A program made the position numbers and the translations under genes. A DNA stretch of 64,000 nt from Labrenzia sp. CE80 (GTDB lineage: Bacteria; Pseudomonadota; Alphaproteobacteria; Rhizobiales; Stappiaceae), in contig NZ_WAJT01000001.1 in NCBI RefSeq assembly GCF_009650605.1, positions 372,001-436,000 of the forward strand, given 5' to 3'. Position 1 is the stretch's first letter; the number at the start of each line of letters is the position of its first letter. Shown in pieces: positions 1-8,866 of the stretch. The notes beneath the pieces were generated by a model that had not been told where the DNA came from, made no database searches, and saw nothing but the letters and a program-made list of their open reading frames with translations.

Positions 1-1538
1 ACAAGCTCCGGCTTGCCGTCCTTCATGACGATGGTGGGTGCCATGGACGAGCGGGGACGTTTGCCAGGCTCCAGCCGGTTGGCGATGGGCAGGCCGTCTT
101 TCTGGGTACGGAAGGAGAAGTCGGTCAGCTCGTTGTTGAGCAGGAAGCCACGGACGAAGAGCCGCGAGCCGAAGCCGTTCTCGATGGTGGTGGTCATGGA
201 CAGCGCGTTGCCATCAGCATCGACGATGGAGATGTGTGAGGTTGACGGCAGTTCAATGCTCTCATCGTCTGCCATCAGGCGTGCGTGATCCCAGGGCGGC
301 GTGCCGGGGGCAACTTCGGGCAGAGCGTCGTCGCCTTTCAGAAGGTCGGACCGGGTCTTGAGATAGGCCGGGTCAACCAACCCCTTGGTGGGCATGGGGA
401 CGAAATCGCTGTCGGCCATGTAGCGGCCGCGATCGGCAAAGGCGAGACGGGACGCATCGCCGATCAGGCGCCAGGCTTCGGCGCTCTTAGGCCCCAGCTT
501 GGCAAGATCATAGCCGTCCAGGGTTCCCAGGATCTGTCCGACCGTAAGGGCGCCGGACGAGGGAGGGCCCATGCCGCAGACCTTGCGGTCACGATAGTCA
601 GCGCAGACGGCCTTGCGTTCCTTGACGTCGTAGATCTTCAAGTCCGTGGCCGACAGAAGGCCCGGATTGCCGGGCGCGCCGCGGACGGTGTCGACGATGT
701 CTGTTGCGATCAAACCGTCATAGAAGACCTTGGCACCATTGTCGGCGATGGAGTTGAGGGTTGCGGCATAGTCCTGGTTCTTCAGCGTGTCGCCGGCCTT
801 GATGGGCTCGCCGCCGGGGAAGAAATAGGCCTTGGTAGCGGCGAAGCGTCCGAGCCGGTCCGCGTCACCTGCAACCAGGGAGGCAAGGCGCGGCGAAACG
901 GTAAAGCCACCTTCGGCGAGTGCGATCGCGTCCTTGAAGAGCGGTGCCCATTCGAGCTTGCCCCAGCGCTGATGGGCAGCTTCCATGAGTTTCGGCGTGC
1001 CCGGCGTGCCGACAGACCGGCCGCCGACGACAGCATCCCAGAATTTCAGCGGCTCGCCTGCCTCGTCCTGGAAATATGTCGGGTCGGCTTCCAGTGGCGC
1101 GGTCTCGCGGCCGTCAAGCGTGGTCAACTCACCGGTCTGCGCATCATACCAGACCAGAAATGCACCGCCGCCAAGGCCCGAGGACTGGGGCTCCACGAGA
1201 CCAAGAACGGTCTGAACCGCGACCATGGCATCCGCGGCGCTGCCGCCCGCCTTGAGGATTTTCGCGCCGGCTTCAACGGCAAGTGGATTGGCGGCTGCAA
1301 TCATCCAGTCCTTTGCCTTGACCGGTTCGCCTGCTTTCTTGGCGGCGAGCGCGGCCGCTGCTTCGGGCGAGAGATTCTCGAAGCCGGCAGGCAGCGCGCT
1401 GGCACTTTCCGGGGAGACCGTGTCGGCCGCCTGTTGCGCCATCGCGGCAGACGCCATGAGGCTTGCCAGGAGCGCGCCGGCGACACGCAAGGGAAGACGA
1501 TGCGACATGTTGAGGCTGAAAACCGATGATCTGGACAT
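1..1538 (-). CDS. ggt: Gamma-glutamyltransferase (3' end outside window)
   Basis: Periplasmic enzyme that cleaves gamma-glutamyl bonds of glutathione and related peptides and transfers or hydrolyses the glutamyl group. The start at 1538 is chosen because an AGGGGAAAG ribosome site lies about 9 bases upstream; it gives a signal peptide ending near AMAQQA. The Gly-rich stretch SSGLGGGAFL and the autoprocessing region LPSTSHISIVD are typical of the family, and the Thr of the second motif (near residue 432) is the expected nucleophile that starts the small subunit. The C-terminal small-subunit portion runs off the left edge. A long open frame on the opposite strand is only a shadow. Confidence 0.93.
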   Translation of the reverse strand, partial: MSRSSVFSLNMSHRLPLRVAGALLASLMASAAMAQQAADTVSPESASALPAGFENLSPEAAAALAAKKAGEPVKAKDWMIAAANPLAVEAGAKILKAGGSAADAMVAVQTVLGLVEPQSSGLGGGAFLVWYDAQTGELTTLDGRETAPLEADPTYFQDEAGEPLKFWDAVVGGRSVGTPGTPKLMEAAHQRWGKLEWAPLFKDAIALAEGGFTVSPRLASLVAGDADRLGRFAATKAYFFPGGEPIKAGDTLKNQDYAATLNSIADNGAKVFYDGLIATDIVDTVRGAPGNPGLLSATDLKIYDVKERKAVCADYRDRKVCGMGPPSSGALTVGQILGTLDGYDLAKLGPKSAEAWRLIGDASRLAFADRGRYMADSDFVPMPTKGLVDPAYLKTRSDLLKGDDALPEVAPGTPPWDHARLMADDESIELPSTSHISIVDADGNALSMTTTIENGFGSRLFVRGFLLNNELTDFSFRTQKDGLPIANRLEPGKRPRSSMAPTIVMKDGKPEL

Positions 1539-1740
1539 GGTGGTGACTTTCCCCTGGGACCGGCTGCCTGGAGAGGCGAGCTCTTGGTAAAATCTGCGGT
1601 TGGGGGTGAGCGTAACTTGCTTTGGTGGCGTGAGAAAGCCGCTTTGCAGGCGTCGGGATCAACTATTTCTGATATGTTTCTGTCATTCTTGCAAACTAAG
1701 GTGGTGTTCATTTGCAGGCTTGATCAGGGGAGGCAGGATC

Positions 1741-2883
1741 ATGCGAATTGCAGCATTCAATGTGGAAAACCTTTTTGACCGGGCACGGGTGTTCAACGGG
1801 CCAGAAAAAGACGCGCATAAGGATGTGCTCGATGCACATGCCGAGTTGAACAAGCTTTTCGAGCATGAGGTCTACTCTGACGCAGACAAGGTTCGTATGC
1901 TGGAGCTGATCGATCAGCTCGGCATGCTCAAGCGCGACGAGGGACGCTACACCCGCATCCGCAAAATTCGCGGCTTGCTGATTTCCCGGCCAAACGCGCC
2001 GAAAGTGCCCTACATCAAGGCGAAGGGTCGATCCAGCTGGGTGGGCTGGTGCGAACTCAAAACCGAGGCGGTCGATGAAGTGGCCATCGCCAATACGGCG
2101 CGCATGATCCGTGATCTCAAGGCCGATATCCTCGCTGTGGTCGAGGCGGAAAGCCGGCCTGTGCTGCTGTCGTTCCAGGATCTGATGGTGGATCGGTTGG
2201 GGCTCGATGAAGCCTATCGGCATGTCATGCTGATTGACGGCAATGATGGCCGCGGCATCGACGTCGGCCTTGCGACCCGCAACGGTTATCCGATCGGCAA
2301 CATGCGCAGCCACGTGGATGATCTCAAGCCGGACGGCAACCGGATCTTCAGCCGCGATTGTCCCGAATTCGAGGTGACAACGCCAGGCGGAGATACGATT
2401 GTGGTTCTGCCCAATCATTTCAAGAGCAAATACGGTGGCAATGATCCGGTCAGCAAAGCGAAGCGCCTGGCGCAGGCAAGTGCTGTCGCAAGCTACTACA
2501 ATCGCCTGATCGCAGACGGTCTCGAGAATGTTGTTGTGCTGGGCGATTTGAATGACACGCCGGACAGCCCGGAACTTGCACCTCTCCTGGCGGATACGGA
2601 CCTGAAGGATGTCTGCGAACATCCGAATTTTACCGAGTTCGAGTTCAACGTCGACAACGGCAACCGGGGGATCGGCACCCATGGGCTGGGCAATGACGAC
2701 GACAAGATCGACTATCTGCTCCTGTCGCCGGCGCTGTTCGACAAGGTGACCCTCGGCGGGCTGGAGCGGAGGGGCGTTTGGCCCGGGTCGCGGCCGCCGC
2801 GTTGGGAAATCTATCCCGAGCTCGAGGAAAAGCATCACGCGGCTTCGGATCACCACGCGATCTGGGCCGAGATTGATATTTAA
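1741..2883 (+). CDS. Endonuclease/exonuclease/phosphatase family protein
   Basis: 380-residue member of the EEP (DNase I-like) metal-dependent hydrolase fold. The family motifs are in order: FNVENLF at residues 6-12, VVEAE near 133-137, LPNHFKSK mid-protein, GDLNDTPDS near 267 and SDHHAIW near 370, giving the Asn, Glu, Asp and His ligands of the active site. No signal peptide is visible, so it is probably cytoplasmic. The open frame extends upstream to 1600, but 1741 has a GGAGGCAGG ribosome site just before it and the EEP fold starts at MRIAAFNVE. The substrate (nucleic acid, phosphoester or lipid) cannot be told from sequence. Confidence 0.85.
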   Translation: MRIAAFNVENLFDRARVFNGPEKDAHKDVLDAHAELNKLFEHEVYSDADKVRMLELIDQLGMLKRDEGRYTRIRKIRGLLISRPNAPKVPYIKAKGRSSWVGWCELKTEAVDEVAIANTARMIRDLKADILAVVEAESRPVLLSFQDLMVDRLGLDEAYRHVMLIDGNDGRGIDVGLATRNGYPIGNMRSHVDDLKPDGNRIFSRDCPEFEVTTPGGDTIVVLPNHFKSKYGGNDPVSKAKRLAQASAVASYYNRLIADGLENVVVLGDLNDTPDSPELAPLLADTDLKDVCEHPNFTEFEFNVDNGNRGIGTHGLGNDDDKIDYLLLSPALFDKVTLGGLERRGVWPGSRPPRWEIYPELEEKHHAASDHHAIWAEIDI

Positions 2884-2892
2884 GCCTGCGTC

Positions 2893-2921
2893 CGGCGGGC
2901 GGGTGCTTGTCCCGCCCGCCG
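2893..2921. terminator. GC-rich hairpin between convergent genes
   Basis: Perfect 11-bp stem (2893-2903 with 2911-2921) around a 7-base loop, lying between the stops of the EEP gene and the convergent SDR gene. It has no T-run on either side, so it may act as a transcript-end stabiliser rather than a classical intrinsic terminator. Confidence 0.5.
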
Positions 2922-2934
2922 ATGATGCTGAGTT

Positions 2935-2980
2935 GCCTTAAAGGTTCTGGCCCAAAGATTCTGCCTTAAAGATTCTGGCC
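2935..2980. repeat. Short direct repeat of the SDR gene 3' end
   Basis: The 18-base segment 2963-2980, which holds the last codons and stop of the SDR gene, recurs at 2935-2952 with one mismatch, 28 bases further downstream on the coding strand. It looks like a small tandem duplication across the stop codon. Confidence 0.7.
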
Positions 2981-3730
2981 GCCGGAGACTTCGATGCGCT
3001 GGGCGGTCATCCAGCCCAGGTCTCCTGAGAGCAGGCTGGAAATCGCGCCGCCGATGTCGTCGGGAAGTCCGACACGGCCCATTGCAGTGGTGCTGGCGAT
3101 CATCTTGTTCATGTCCGGATTGTCGCGCACCGCACCGCCGTTGAAATCCGTCTCGATGGCGCCCGGCGCAACGGCGTTGACGGCAATCTGGCGGCTGCCG
3201 AGTTCTTTCGCCATGTACCGCGACATCACCTCGACCGCGCCCTTCATGGTGGCATAGGCGGACGAGCCAGGCAGGGTGAAGCGCGCAAGGCCAGAGGAAA
3301 TGTTGACGATCCGCCCTCCGTCGGCGATGAGCGGCAGCAGGCGCTGGGTCAGAAAGAAGACGCCCTTCACGTGGACATTCATCAGCTGGTCGAACTCTTC
3401 CTCGCTCGTCTCGGCAAAGGGTTTGGCAAGGCCGGTTCCTGCATTGTTGACGAGAAAGTCGAATGTGTGGCGGTCCCAATGGCCCCTCAGGACGGCCTGC
3501 AGATCGTGAACAAAGTCCCCAAACCCGGATGTGTTGGAGGTGTCCAGCTTCATCGCGACGGCGGTGCCGCCAATGGCTTTGATTTCGGCAACAACCTTGT
3601 CAGCTTCCGCTTCGCCGGATCGATAGGTCACGATGCTGTCGATGCCCTTTTGCGCAAGCTGAAGGGCGGTGTTGCGGCCAAGGCCCCGGCTGGCGCCGGT
3701 GACAAGGGCGATTTTGCGTTGAGTGGTCAT
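2966..3730 (-). CDS. Short-chain dehydrogenase/reductase (SDR)
   Basis: 254-residue classical SDR. The NAD(P)-binding TGASRGLG motif is at residues 11-18, NNAG lies near residue 93, the catalytic Ser precedes the YATMK (YxxxK) motif near residue 158, and a PGAIET segment follows. An Arg directly after TGAS favours NADPH. It is divergent from the AraC regulator at 3893, which probably controls it. The last six codons including the stop are repeated imperfectly just downstream (2935-2952 against 2963-2980). The substrate is unknown. Confidence 0.88.
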   Translation of the reverse strand: MTTQRKIALVTGASRGLGRNTALQLAQKGIDSIVTYRSGEAEADKVVAEIKAIGGTAVAMKLDTSNTSGFGDFVHDLQAVLRGHWDRHTFDFLVNNAGTGLAKPFAETSEEEFDQLMNVHVKGVFFLTQRLLPLIADGGRIVNISSGLARFTLPGSSAYATMKGAVEVMSRYMAKELGSRQIAVNAVAPGAIETDFNGGAVRDNPDMNKMIASTTAMGRVGLPDDIGGAISSLLSGDLGWMTAQRIEVSGGQNL

Positions 3731-3892
3731 TACAGGTCTCCTGATTGGCTGTGACAGGAACCTAATGCGCGGGGGAGCTCCGCACTTGCTTCATTCTCGC
3801 TGGTACTTGCCTGATTCTCCAGATCTTCCGCGGGAGGGGATTGCGGAAGACTGGTCTCCGGCGTAGGGATGAGGTCTCAGGGAGCTGAACTC

Positions 3893-4789
3893 ATGCCGAT
3901 TGAAGATCTTGTCCGCGATGTTCAAAACTATGGCCATCGACGGCGCATAGGCGAAGATCCTCTCGCAACCGAAGTCGCGGGTTTGAGCGTTGCGATGCGG
4001 CGCCGGGCGACCGATATCTATCCCGTGCTCTATCAGCCGATCTTTTGCCTTGTTCTCCAGGGTGTCAAGCAAACCTGGCTTGGCGATCAGGCCGTGGACT
4101 TCGGTCCGCAGCAGTCCCTGGTGGTCGGTCTGGACCTGCCGACCCATGCAAGAGTTCTGAAAGCCGACGCATTGCGGCCCTACGTCGCCCTGGCGCTTGA
4201 GGTGGATATGGCGCTGGTTCACGAGCTGCTTACGGAGATCGAGCCGCATGGACACGCGGGTCAACCCAGCGGGGCCATCGGGGTGGCTGAGGCGGATGCG
4301 GAAGTGGTCGATGCCATGGGCCGGCTGTTCCAGTTGACCGGGAAACCGGACGCTGCGCCCGTGCTGTCGCCCTTGATCCGCAAGGAGGTTCATTTCTGGC
4401 TGCTAAAGGCCCGCCACGGCCAGATCCTGCGCCAGCTGGCGGTGCGCGACAGTCGTGCGTCGCGGATTGCGCTGGCGGCGCGACTGATCCGGCGCAACTA
4501 TGCGTCGTCCCTGAGTGTCGAAGACCTGGCCGGTGAGGCGGGGATGAGCGTGTCCGCGTTTCATGCCCACTTCAAGGCGGTGACGGGATCGACGCCTCTC
4601 AACTATCAAAAGCAGTTGCGGTTGATGGAGGCCCGGCGGTTGATCGCCGCCGAGCGTCTTCCGGTGGCCAGCGCTGCGTTCCAGGTCGGATACGAGAGCG
4701 CCAGCCAGTTCAGCCGTGAGTATTCCAGATATTTCGGCCACTCGCCCCGGCAAGACATGGGGGCAGGCGTGTTGTCCGTGGCCGGTTGA
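3893..4789 (+). CDS. AraC family transcriptional regulator
   Basis: 298-residue regulator with an AraC_N-type N-terminal domain (residues about 15-160, with the family-typical QPIFCLVLQG segment) and two C-terminal helix-turn-helix motifs (about 195-295, including EDLAGEAGMSVSAFHAHFK and the region ending FSREYSRYFGHSPRQD). Start 3893 is preferred to the in-frame ATG at 3869 because AGGGAG lies 8 bases upstream. It is divergent from the SDR gene, the usual arrangement for this subfamily, so the SDR is the likely target. Confidence 0.9.
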   Translation: MPIEDLVRDVQNYGHRRRIGEDPLATEVAGLSVAMRRRATDIYPVLYQPIFCLVLQGVKQTWLGDQAVDFGPQQSLVVGLDLPTHARVLKADALRPYVALALEVDMALVHELLTEIEPHGHAGQPSGAIGVAEADAEVVDAMGRLFQLTGKPDAAPVLSPLIRKEVHFWLLKARHGQILRQLAVRDSRASRIALAARLIRRNYASSLSVEDLAGEAGMSVSAFHAHFKAVTGSTPLNYQKQLRLMEARRLIAAERLPVASAAFQVGYESASQFSREYSRYFGHSPRQDMGAGVLSVAG

Positions 4790-4804
4790 GCCGAAGGGCG
4801 CCGG

Positions 4805-5818
4805 TCAGCCGTCCTTGTAGTAGTAGCTGTAGCCGTTCAGGGCCGGTGCGCCGCCAAGGTGAGCATAAAGGATCTTGGACCCTTCTGGAAAGAAGCCTTT
4901 CTTGATGAGATCAACCATGCCCTGCATGGATTTCCCCTCATAGACAGGGTCGGTCATCATGGCTTCGGTGCGAGCTGCGAGGCGGATCGCGTCATTGGTC
5001 TCATCGCTGGGAACGCCATAGGCGGGGTAGGCGTAATCCGGGTTGATGACGATCTCGTCGTCGCTGACCTTGCGGCCGAGTTTCACCAGCTCGGCGGTGT
5101 TGTCGACGATGCGGCGAACCTGTGCCCTGGTCTGGTCTGGCGTGCCGGAGGCATCAATGCCGATGACCTTGTCGGCGCGGCCGTCCTTTGCAAAGCCGAC
5201 AATCATGCCGCCCTGGGTCGAGCCGGTGACGACGCAAACAACGATATAGTCGAATTTGAAACCGAGCTCGGCTTCCTGCTCGCGCACTTCTTCGGCGAAT
5301 GCGACATAGCCGAGGCCGCCGAACTTGTGCTCCGAGGCGCCTGCGGGAATGCCGTAGGGCTTGCCGCCTTCGTCCCGAACGGACTGCATGGCGTCTTCCC
5401 AGCTGCTGCGAATGCCGATGTCAAAGCCGTCTTCCACCAGCCGGCTGTCGGCACCCATCAGGCGTGTCAGAAGGATGTTGCCGACCCGGTCGTAGACGGC
5501 ATCGTAGTGAGGTACCCACTTCTCCTGCACGAGACGGCACTTCATGCCGATCTTGGCGGCGGTGGCCGCGACCATGCGGGTGTGGTTGGACTGAACGCCA
5601 CCAATGGAAACGAGCGTGTCTGCACCTGAGGCGATGGCGTCCGGGACGATGTATTCCAGCTTGCGCAGTTTGTTGCCACCAAAGGCAAGGCCGGAGTTGC
5701 AGTCTTCTCTCTTGGCGTAGATCTCGACCGAGCCGCCAAGTTCCGCGGTCAGGCGGGGCAGGTGTTCGATCGGGGTGGGGCCAAAGGTGAGGGGGTAGCG
5801 GTCAAAGTCGTCTAGCAT
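4805..5818 (-). CDS. acdS: 1-aminocyclopropane-1-carboxylate deaminase
   Basis: 337-residue PLP enzyme that breaks ACC, the ethylene precursor of plants, to 2-oxobutyrate and ammonia. The PLP lysine is in GGNKLRK (K50), followed by the SIGGVQSNHTR phosphate-binding segment. The residues used to separate true ACC deaminase from D-cysteine desulfhydrase are present: the Tyr-Glu of DPVYEGKSM and the Leu of YAHLGG. Length matches the family. It is divergent from an Lrp-type gene, the common acdS/acdR layout. It suggests plant or algal association. Confidence 0.93.
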   Translation of the reverse strand: MLDDFDRYPLTFGPTPIEHLPRLTAELGGSVEIYAKREDCNSGLAFGGNKLRKLEYIVPDAIASGADTLVSIGGVQSNHTRMVAATAAKIGMKCRLVQEKWVPHYDAVYDRVGNILLTRLMGADSRLVEDGFDIGIRSSWEDAMQSVRDEGGKPYGIPAGASEHKFGGLGYVAFAEEVREQEAELGFKFDYIVVCVVTGSTQGGMIVGFAKDGRADKVIGIDASGTPDQTRAQVRRIVDNTAELVKLGRKVSDDEIVINPDYAYPAYGVPSDETNDAIRLAARTEAMMTDPVYEGKSMQGMVDLIKKGFFPEGSKILYAHLGGAPALNGYSYYYKDG

Positions 5819-5896
5819 GCGTTTCTCCGGTGTCTGATCTGTCGAAATGCTAGCAAGACGTGCGCCGAAGGTGCTTTCAAAGATGGATGAAATTTC

Positions 5897-5919
5897 ACGT
5901 TATTTGATGTAAGTAACGT
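5897..5919. promoter_or_regulatory. Inverted repeat in the acdS/acdR divergent promoter region
   Basis: ACGTTA (5897-5902) and TAACGT (5914-5919) form perfect 6-base arms with an 11-base spacer in an AT-rich stretch midway between the divergent acdS and Lrp-type genes. It is a candidate operator for the Lrp-type regulator. That role is inferred from position. Confidence 0.5.
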
Positions 5920-5956
5920 TTATAAGATTTTATTACTCTCGGAATGGGTCCGAAAA

Positions 5957-6433
5957 ATGGAAGAATCTTTCACGGCGGAACTCGATCGCACGGATCGCAA
6001 GATCCTGCGTCTGCTGCAAGATGATGGCCGGTTGACCAACGCGGAATTGGCGACGCGGGTGAATGTCAGCGCTGCGACTTGCCACCGACGCACCCAGCGT
6101 CTGTTTCAGGAGGGCTTCATCAAGTCCGTGCGGGCGCAGGTCGAGCCGCAAAGCGTTGGTCTTGGCGCGCTGGTGATGGTGGGCGTGGTTCTCGACCGCT
6201 CGACCCCCGAGAGCTTTGCGGCGTTTGAAGCAGCCGTTGTGAAGATGTCATCGCTGCTCGACTGCAATCTGGTCGCCGGCGACTTCGATTATCTTTTGAA
6301 AATCCGCGTGAAAGACATGCCGGATTTCAATCGGCTTCACGCCCGGGAGCTGATCACGCTGCCTGGCGTGCGCCAGACACGCACCTTCTTCGTCATGAAG
6401 GAGGTGACGGACAATGCGCCGCTGGTCTTTTGA
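5957..6433 (+). CDS. acdR: Lrp/AsnC family regulator, AcdR type
   Basis: 158-residue Lrp/AsnC protein: N-terminal helix-turn-helix (LDRTDRKILRLLQDDGRLTN region and the recognition helix around NVSAATCHRR) and a C-terminal RAM/ligand domain (about 70-150). Its divergent position next to acdS, with no other gene between, matches the described AcdR regulators that activate acdS. The symbol rests on that context. Confidence 0.85.
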   Translation: MEESFTAELDRTDRKILRLLQDDGRLTNAELATRVNVSAATCHRRTQRLFQEGFIKSVRAQVEPQSVGLGALVMVGVVLDRSTPESFAAFEAAVVKMSSLLDCNLVAGDFDYLLKIRVKDMPDFNRLHARELITLPGVRQTRTFFVMKEVTDNAPLVF

Positions 6434-6477
6434 CCGCGCGGCGCAGAGCTTGTCCGCGTGCCGGGAAAGTCTTCCAA

Positions 6478-7185
6478 CTATTCTTGCGCCTCATATTGGT
6501 CCCGTCTTCTGACCCAGGCCATTGGGTGAGGCAGGTTCTCCTCTTGTCGGCCCATTGGCGTCAGGTCCAACAGATTGTAGGCCATGTTCAGAATATCTAG
6601 GCCACGGCCATAGGTTGAGTAGCTGTGGGCGATCCGGCCATCATCGAGCTTGAGGAAGGTGCTCACGCCAGGCATTTCCTCCCCGAAAACACGGCCGGTG
6701 AAGTTGTACCCTAGCTCGGTGGGGCTTTCTTTTCCGGGAAAGGTGACGCCGAAGTCGATGCCAAAGCTGCTGCCTGCAGTTGACACCCATTCGAAGGTCC
6801 AGCCCATGCGTTCTCGGTAGGTCGTCAATTTTTCCAGAGGCGCGCTCGATACGGTGACCAAGGTCGTATCTCGTGCGGCGAGATGTACGTTGAGGCGCTC
6901 ATAGTTGTCGGCCCAGAAGGAACAGCTCGGACAGCCTTCTTCCCAGGTTTTTCCGAACATGAAGTGATAGACGACAAGCTGTGAGCGGCCTGCAAACAGC
7001 TCCGGGAGATCTTTCGCACCTTCCAAGGTGTCGAAGACATAGCGGGTGTCAACAAGCACCAGCGGCAGATTTCGACGAACGGCAGCGAGTCTGTCGCGTT
7101 CCCGGGTGAGTGCCTTTTCTTCCTTCAAGAGCGAAAGGCGAGCGGTCAACCAGTCTTCACGACTGGCGAATGGATGGGATGCCAA
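6478..7185 (-). CDS. DUF899 thioredoxin-fold protein
   Basis: About 235 residues of the DUF899 family, which has a thioredoxin-like fold; the EEGCPSCSFWAD segment carries the CxxC-like pair. Biochemical function is not established. The open frame starts with TTG at 7206, overlapping the upstream stop, but a strong AGGAGG sits 8 bases before a TTG at 7185, which I prefer. It is last in an operon behind an ArsR regulator and an SRPBCC protein, a common trio. Confidence 0.82.
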   Translation of the reverse strand: MASHPFASREDWLTARLSLLKEEKALTRERDRLAAVRRNLPLVLVDTRYVFDTLEGAKDLPELFAGRSQLVVYHFMFGKTWEEGCPSCSFWADNYERLNVHLAARDTTLVTVSSAPLEKLTTYRERMGWTFEWVSTAGSSFGIDFGVTFPGKESPTELGYNFTGRVFGEEMPGVSTFLKLDDGRIAHSYSTYGRGLDILNMAYNLLDLTPMGRQEENLPHPMAWVRRRDQYEAQE

Positions 7186-7202
7186 GATTTTTTCCTCCTC
7201 AG

Positions 7203-7694
7203 TCAATTGGTCAATAGGCTTGCTATCCGGTCGAAACAGCTGCTCCAGCCACCGCCAACGCCGCGGCGTGCATCTTCGGACTTGATGGCGGAGTGGTACA
7301 GCCTGACCTCGGTCGCATCACCGACCGCGGCGAAGGTGATCGTCACCAGGGAACTGTCCGTTGCCTCCCGAGAGCCGTCCGCGAATTCCTGTACGTGGTG
7401 CCAGTTGAATTCGAGGCGATAAGGTGGATCGATGACCAGATATTCACCTTCAAACTGGATCTGCTTTTCCTCTGTCCGGTCGATAACAAAACACCATTTG
7501 CCGCCAACCTTCAGATCGATTTCGGCAGACACGAGACTGCCGGCTTTGGGAATGAACCAGTGGCGGACATCTTCTTTTTGGGTGAATGCTTGGAAAACAC
7601 GCGCCGGTGGCGCACGAAACAGGCCTTCGATGACAACAGGCTCCATGCCTGGTTCAGATTTTAGATAATCAGCAGAGGTTTGCTGGTCGCTCAT
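7203..7694 (-). CDS. SRPBCC (AHSA1-like) domain protein
   Basis: 163-residue START/SRPBCC-fold protein with the typical opening RAPPARVFQAFTQKEDVRHWF and a predicted hydrophobic ligand cavity. The ligand is unknown. The start at 7694 has AAGGAGG upstream and overlaps the ArsR stop by four bases, so the two are translationally coupled. In this family, pairing with an ArsR regulator is usual, with the regulator controlling both. Confidence 0.87.
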   Translation of the reverse strand: MSDQQTSADYLKSEPGMEPVVIEGLFRAPPARVFQAFTQKEDVRHWFIPKAGSLVSAEIDLKVGGKWCFVIDRTEEKQIQFEGEYLVIDPPYRLEFNWHHVQEFADGSREATDSSLVTITFAAVGDATEVRLYHSAIKSEDARRGVGGGWSSCFDRIASLLTN

Positions 7695-8029
7695 GTGCGC
7701 TTGTCCTCCTTGGCGAGATGACGGGCGAGGGAGTCGAAACGGTCGACCCAAAACGCCTCGTATTTGTCGAGCCAGTCTACGGCTTCCTTGATCGGCTCAC
7801 CTTGCAAACGGCAATGGCGAGAGCGGCCGCGCTTTTCAATGTCGACCAGCCCGGCATCAGAGAGCACCTTGAGATGCTTGGAGACTGCGGTCAGGGACAT
7901 GTCAAAGGGGTCAGCTAGGTCCGACAGAGTGGCCTCGCCTTGCGACAGTCTGGAGATGATCGCGCGGCGGGTACTGTCACTGAGGGCGGCAAACGTGTTG
8001 TCCAATCGGGTCATATCCGGACTTCTCAT
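7691..8029 (-). CDS. ArsR family winged-helix regulator
   Basis: 112 residues from the chosen ATG at 8029 (AAAAGG 7 bases upstream). The winged-helix region contains FAALSDSTRRAIISRLS and MSLTAVSKHLKVLSDAGLV. No metal-binding Cys pair of the ELCVCDL type is seen, so it belongs to the SRPBCC-linked branch rather than to metal sensors. A longer frame to 8107 exists, but a good promoter with -10 at 8064-8069 lies inside it, which supports the shorter form. First gene of a three-gene operon. Confidence 0.85.
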   Translation of the reverse strand: MRSPDMTRLDNTFAALSDSTRRAIISRLSQGEATLSDLADPFDMSLTAVSKHLKVLSDAGLVDIEKRGRSRHCRLQGEPIKEAVDWLDKYEAFWVDRFDSLARHLAKEDKRT

Positions 8030-8063
8030 TACTAAACCTTTTGATTGACTATCTGGCGGTGCC

Positions 8064-8091
8064 ATTATAGTCAACCTTATGGTTGAGTAAA
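8064..8091 (-). promoter_or_regulatory. Promoter with embedded operator for the ArsR operon
   Basis: On the minus strand TTTACT (8091-8086) and a perfect TATAAT (8069-8064) are 16 bases apart. The spacer holds most of a perfect palindrome TCAACC-TTAT-GGTTGA (8071-8086). An operator wedged between -35 and -10 fits autorepression by the ArsR protein. Confidence 0.6.
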
Positions 8092-8170
8092 GCGCCGAGC
8101 AGTTCATGGCGCCTCAGCCTTGCCGGGAATTCACTTGTCCGGCTGCAATCGATCAAAAGGAGAGGAACCG

Positions 8171-8821
8171 ATGAAACTCTTTACCACCGCCATTTCTCCG
8201 AATTGCCGACGCGTCGAGGCAGTGCTTCACCATCACGGTCTCTACGATGAAATCGAAATCGAAAGGCTGAATCTTGGTGTTGTCGGGCCTGAGCGCGATG
8301 AATTGGCTAAGGTCAATCCGAACTGCAAAGTGCCGACACTTGTCATGGACGACATTGTCCTGTGGGAGGCCAACCCGACCATGATCTACCTGGCCGACCG
8401 AGCGTGGGAACAGACGTTCTGCCCGTCCGGTCCCAGAGAGCGTTTCGAGCTCATGCGATGGCAGTCCTGGGAAGTACAGCACTTTAATCGCGCAGTTGGC
8501 GATATCGTATGGGAGACCATTGCCAAACCCGCGCTAGGCATAGGAGGGCCGGATGAGGCCAAGATCGCCGCCGCGGAGGGCAATTTCCATCGGTTCGCCG
8601 CGATCCTCGATGCGCATCTCGTCGATAGGACGTTTGTGATGGGAGAGGCTCTCACGGTTGCCGATTTTTCGGTCGGCAGTCATTCCGCGCTTGCGTTGCA
8701 TCCGCAGTCCCAAGTTCCCTTGGCGGGATATGAGAATATCAGAAGATGGTACCATCGGCTTGAGGATGTGCCTGCGTGGGCGGCGACTGCCCCTCAATGG
8801 CAGGCGGAAGCTGCAGAATAA
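8171..8821 (+). CDS. Glutathione S-transferase family protein
   Basis: 216 residues. The N-terminal thioredoxin-like domain includes a SPNCRRVEAVL active-site region and the cis-Pro glutathione-binding segment NPNCKVPTLVMDD; the all-alpha C-terminal domain follows (residues about 90-215, with ALTVADFSVG). The start at 8171 is set by AAGGAGAGG just upstream. The substrate is unknown. Confidence 0.88.
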   Translation: MKLFTTAISPNCRRVEAVLHHHGLYDEIEIERLNLGVVGPERDELAKVNPNCKVPTLVMDDIVLWEANPTMIYLADRAWEQTFCPSGPRERFELMRWQSWEVQHFNRAVGDIVWETIAKPALGIGGPDEAKIAAAEGNFHRFAAILDAHLVDRTFVMGEALTVADFSVGSHSALALHPQSQVPLAGYENIRRWYHRLEDVPAWAATAPQWQAEAAE

Positions 8822-8830
8822 CCCTCGAGG

Positions 8831-8852
8831 GGCGGCCCGCCGGCGGGCCGCC
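8831..8852. terminator. GC palindrome between convergent GST and phzF-like genes
   Basis: A perfect 22-base palindrome (two 11-base arms, no loop) lies between the stops of the convergent genes at 8821 and 8867. There is no T-run. It is a likely 3'-end hairpin for both transcripts. Confidence 0.45.
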
Positions 8853-8866
8853 TCATGGAAGCTGTA

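Noticed and set aside
285..1529. 414-residue plus-strand open frame
   Set aside because: It is antisense to ggt, whose minus-strand product has a signal peptide and family motifs; the plus frame has no family character.
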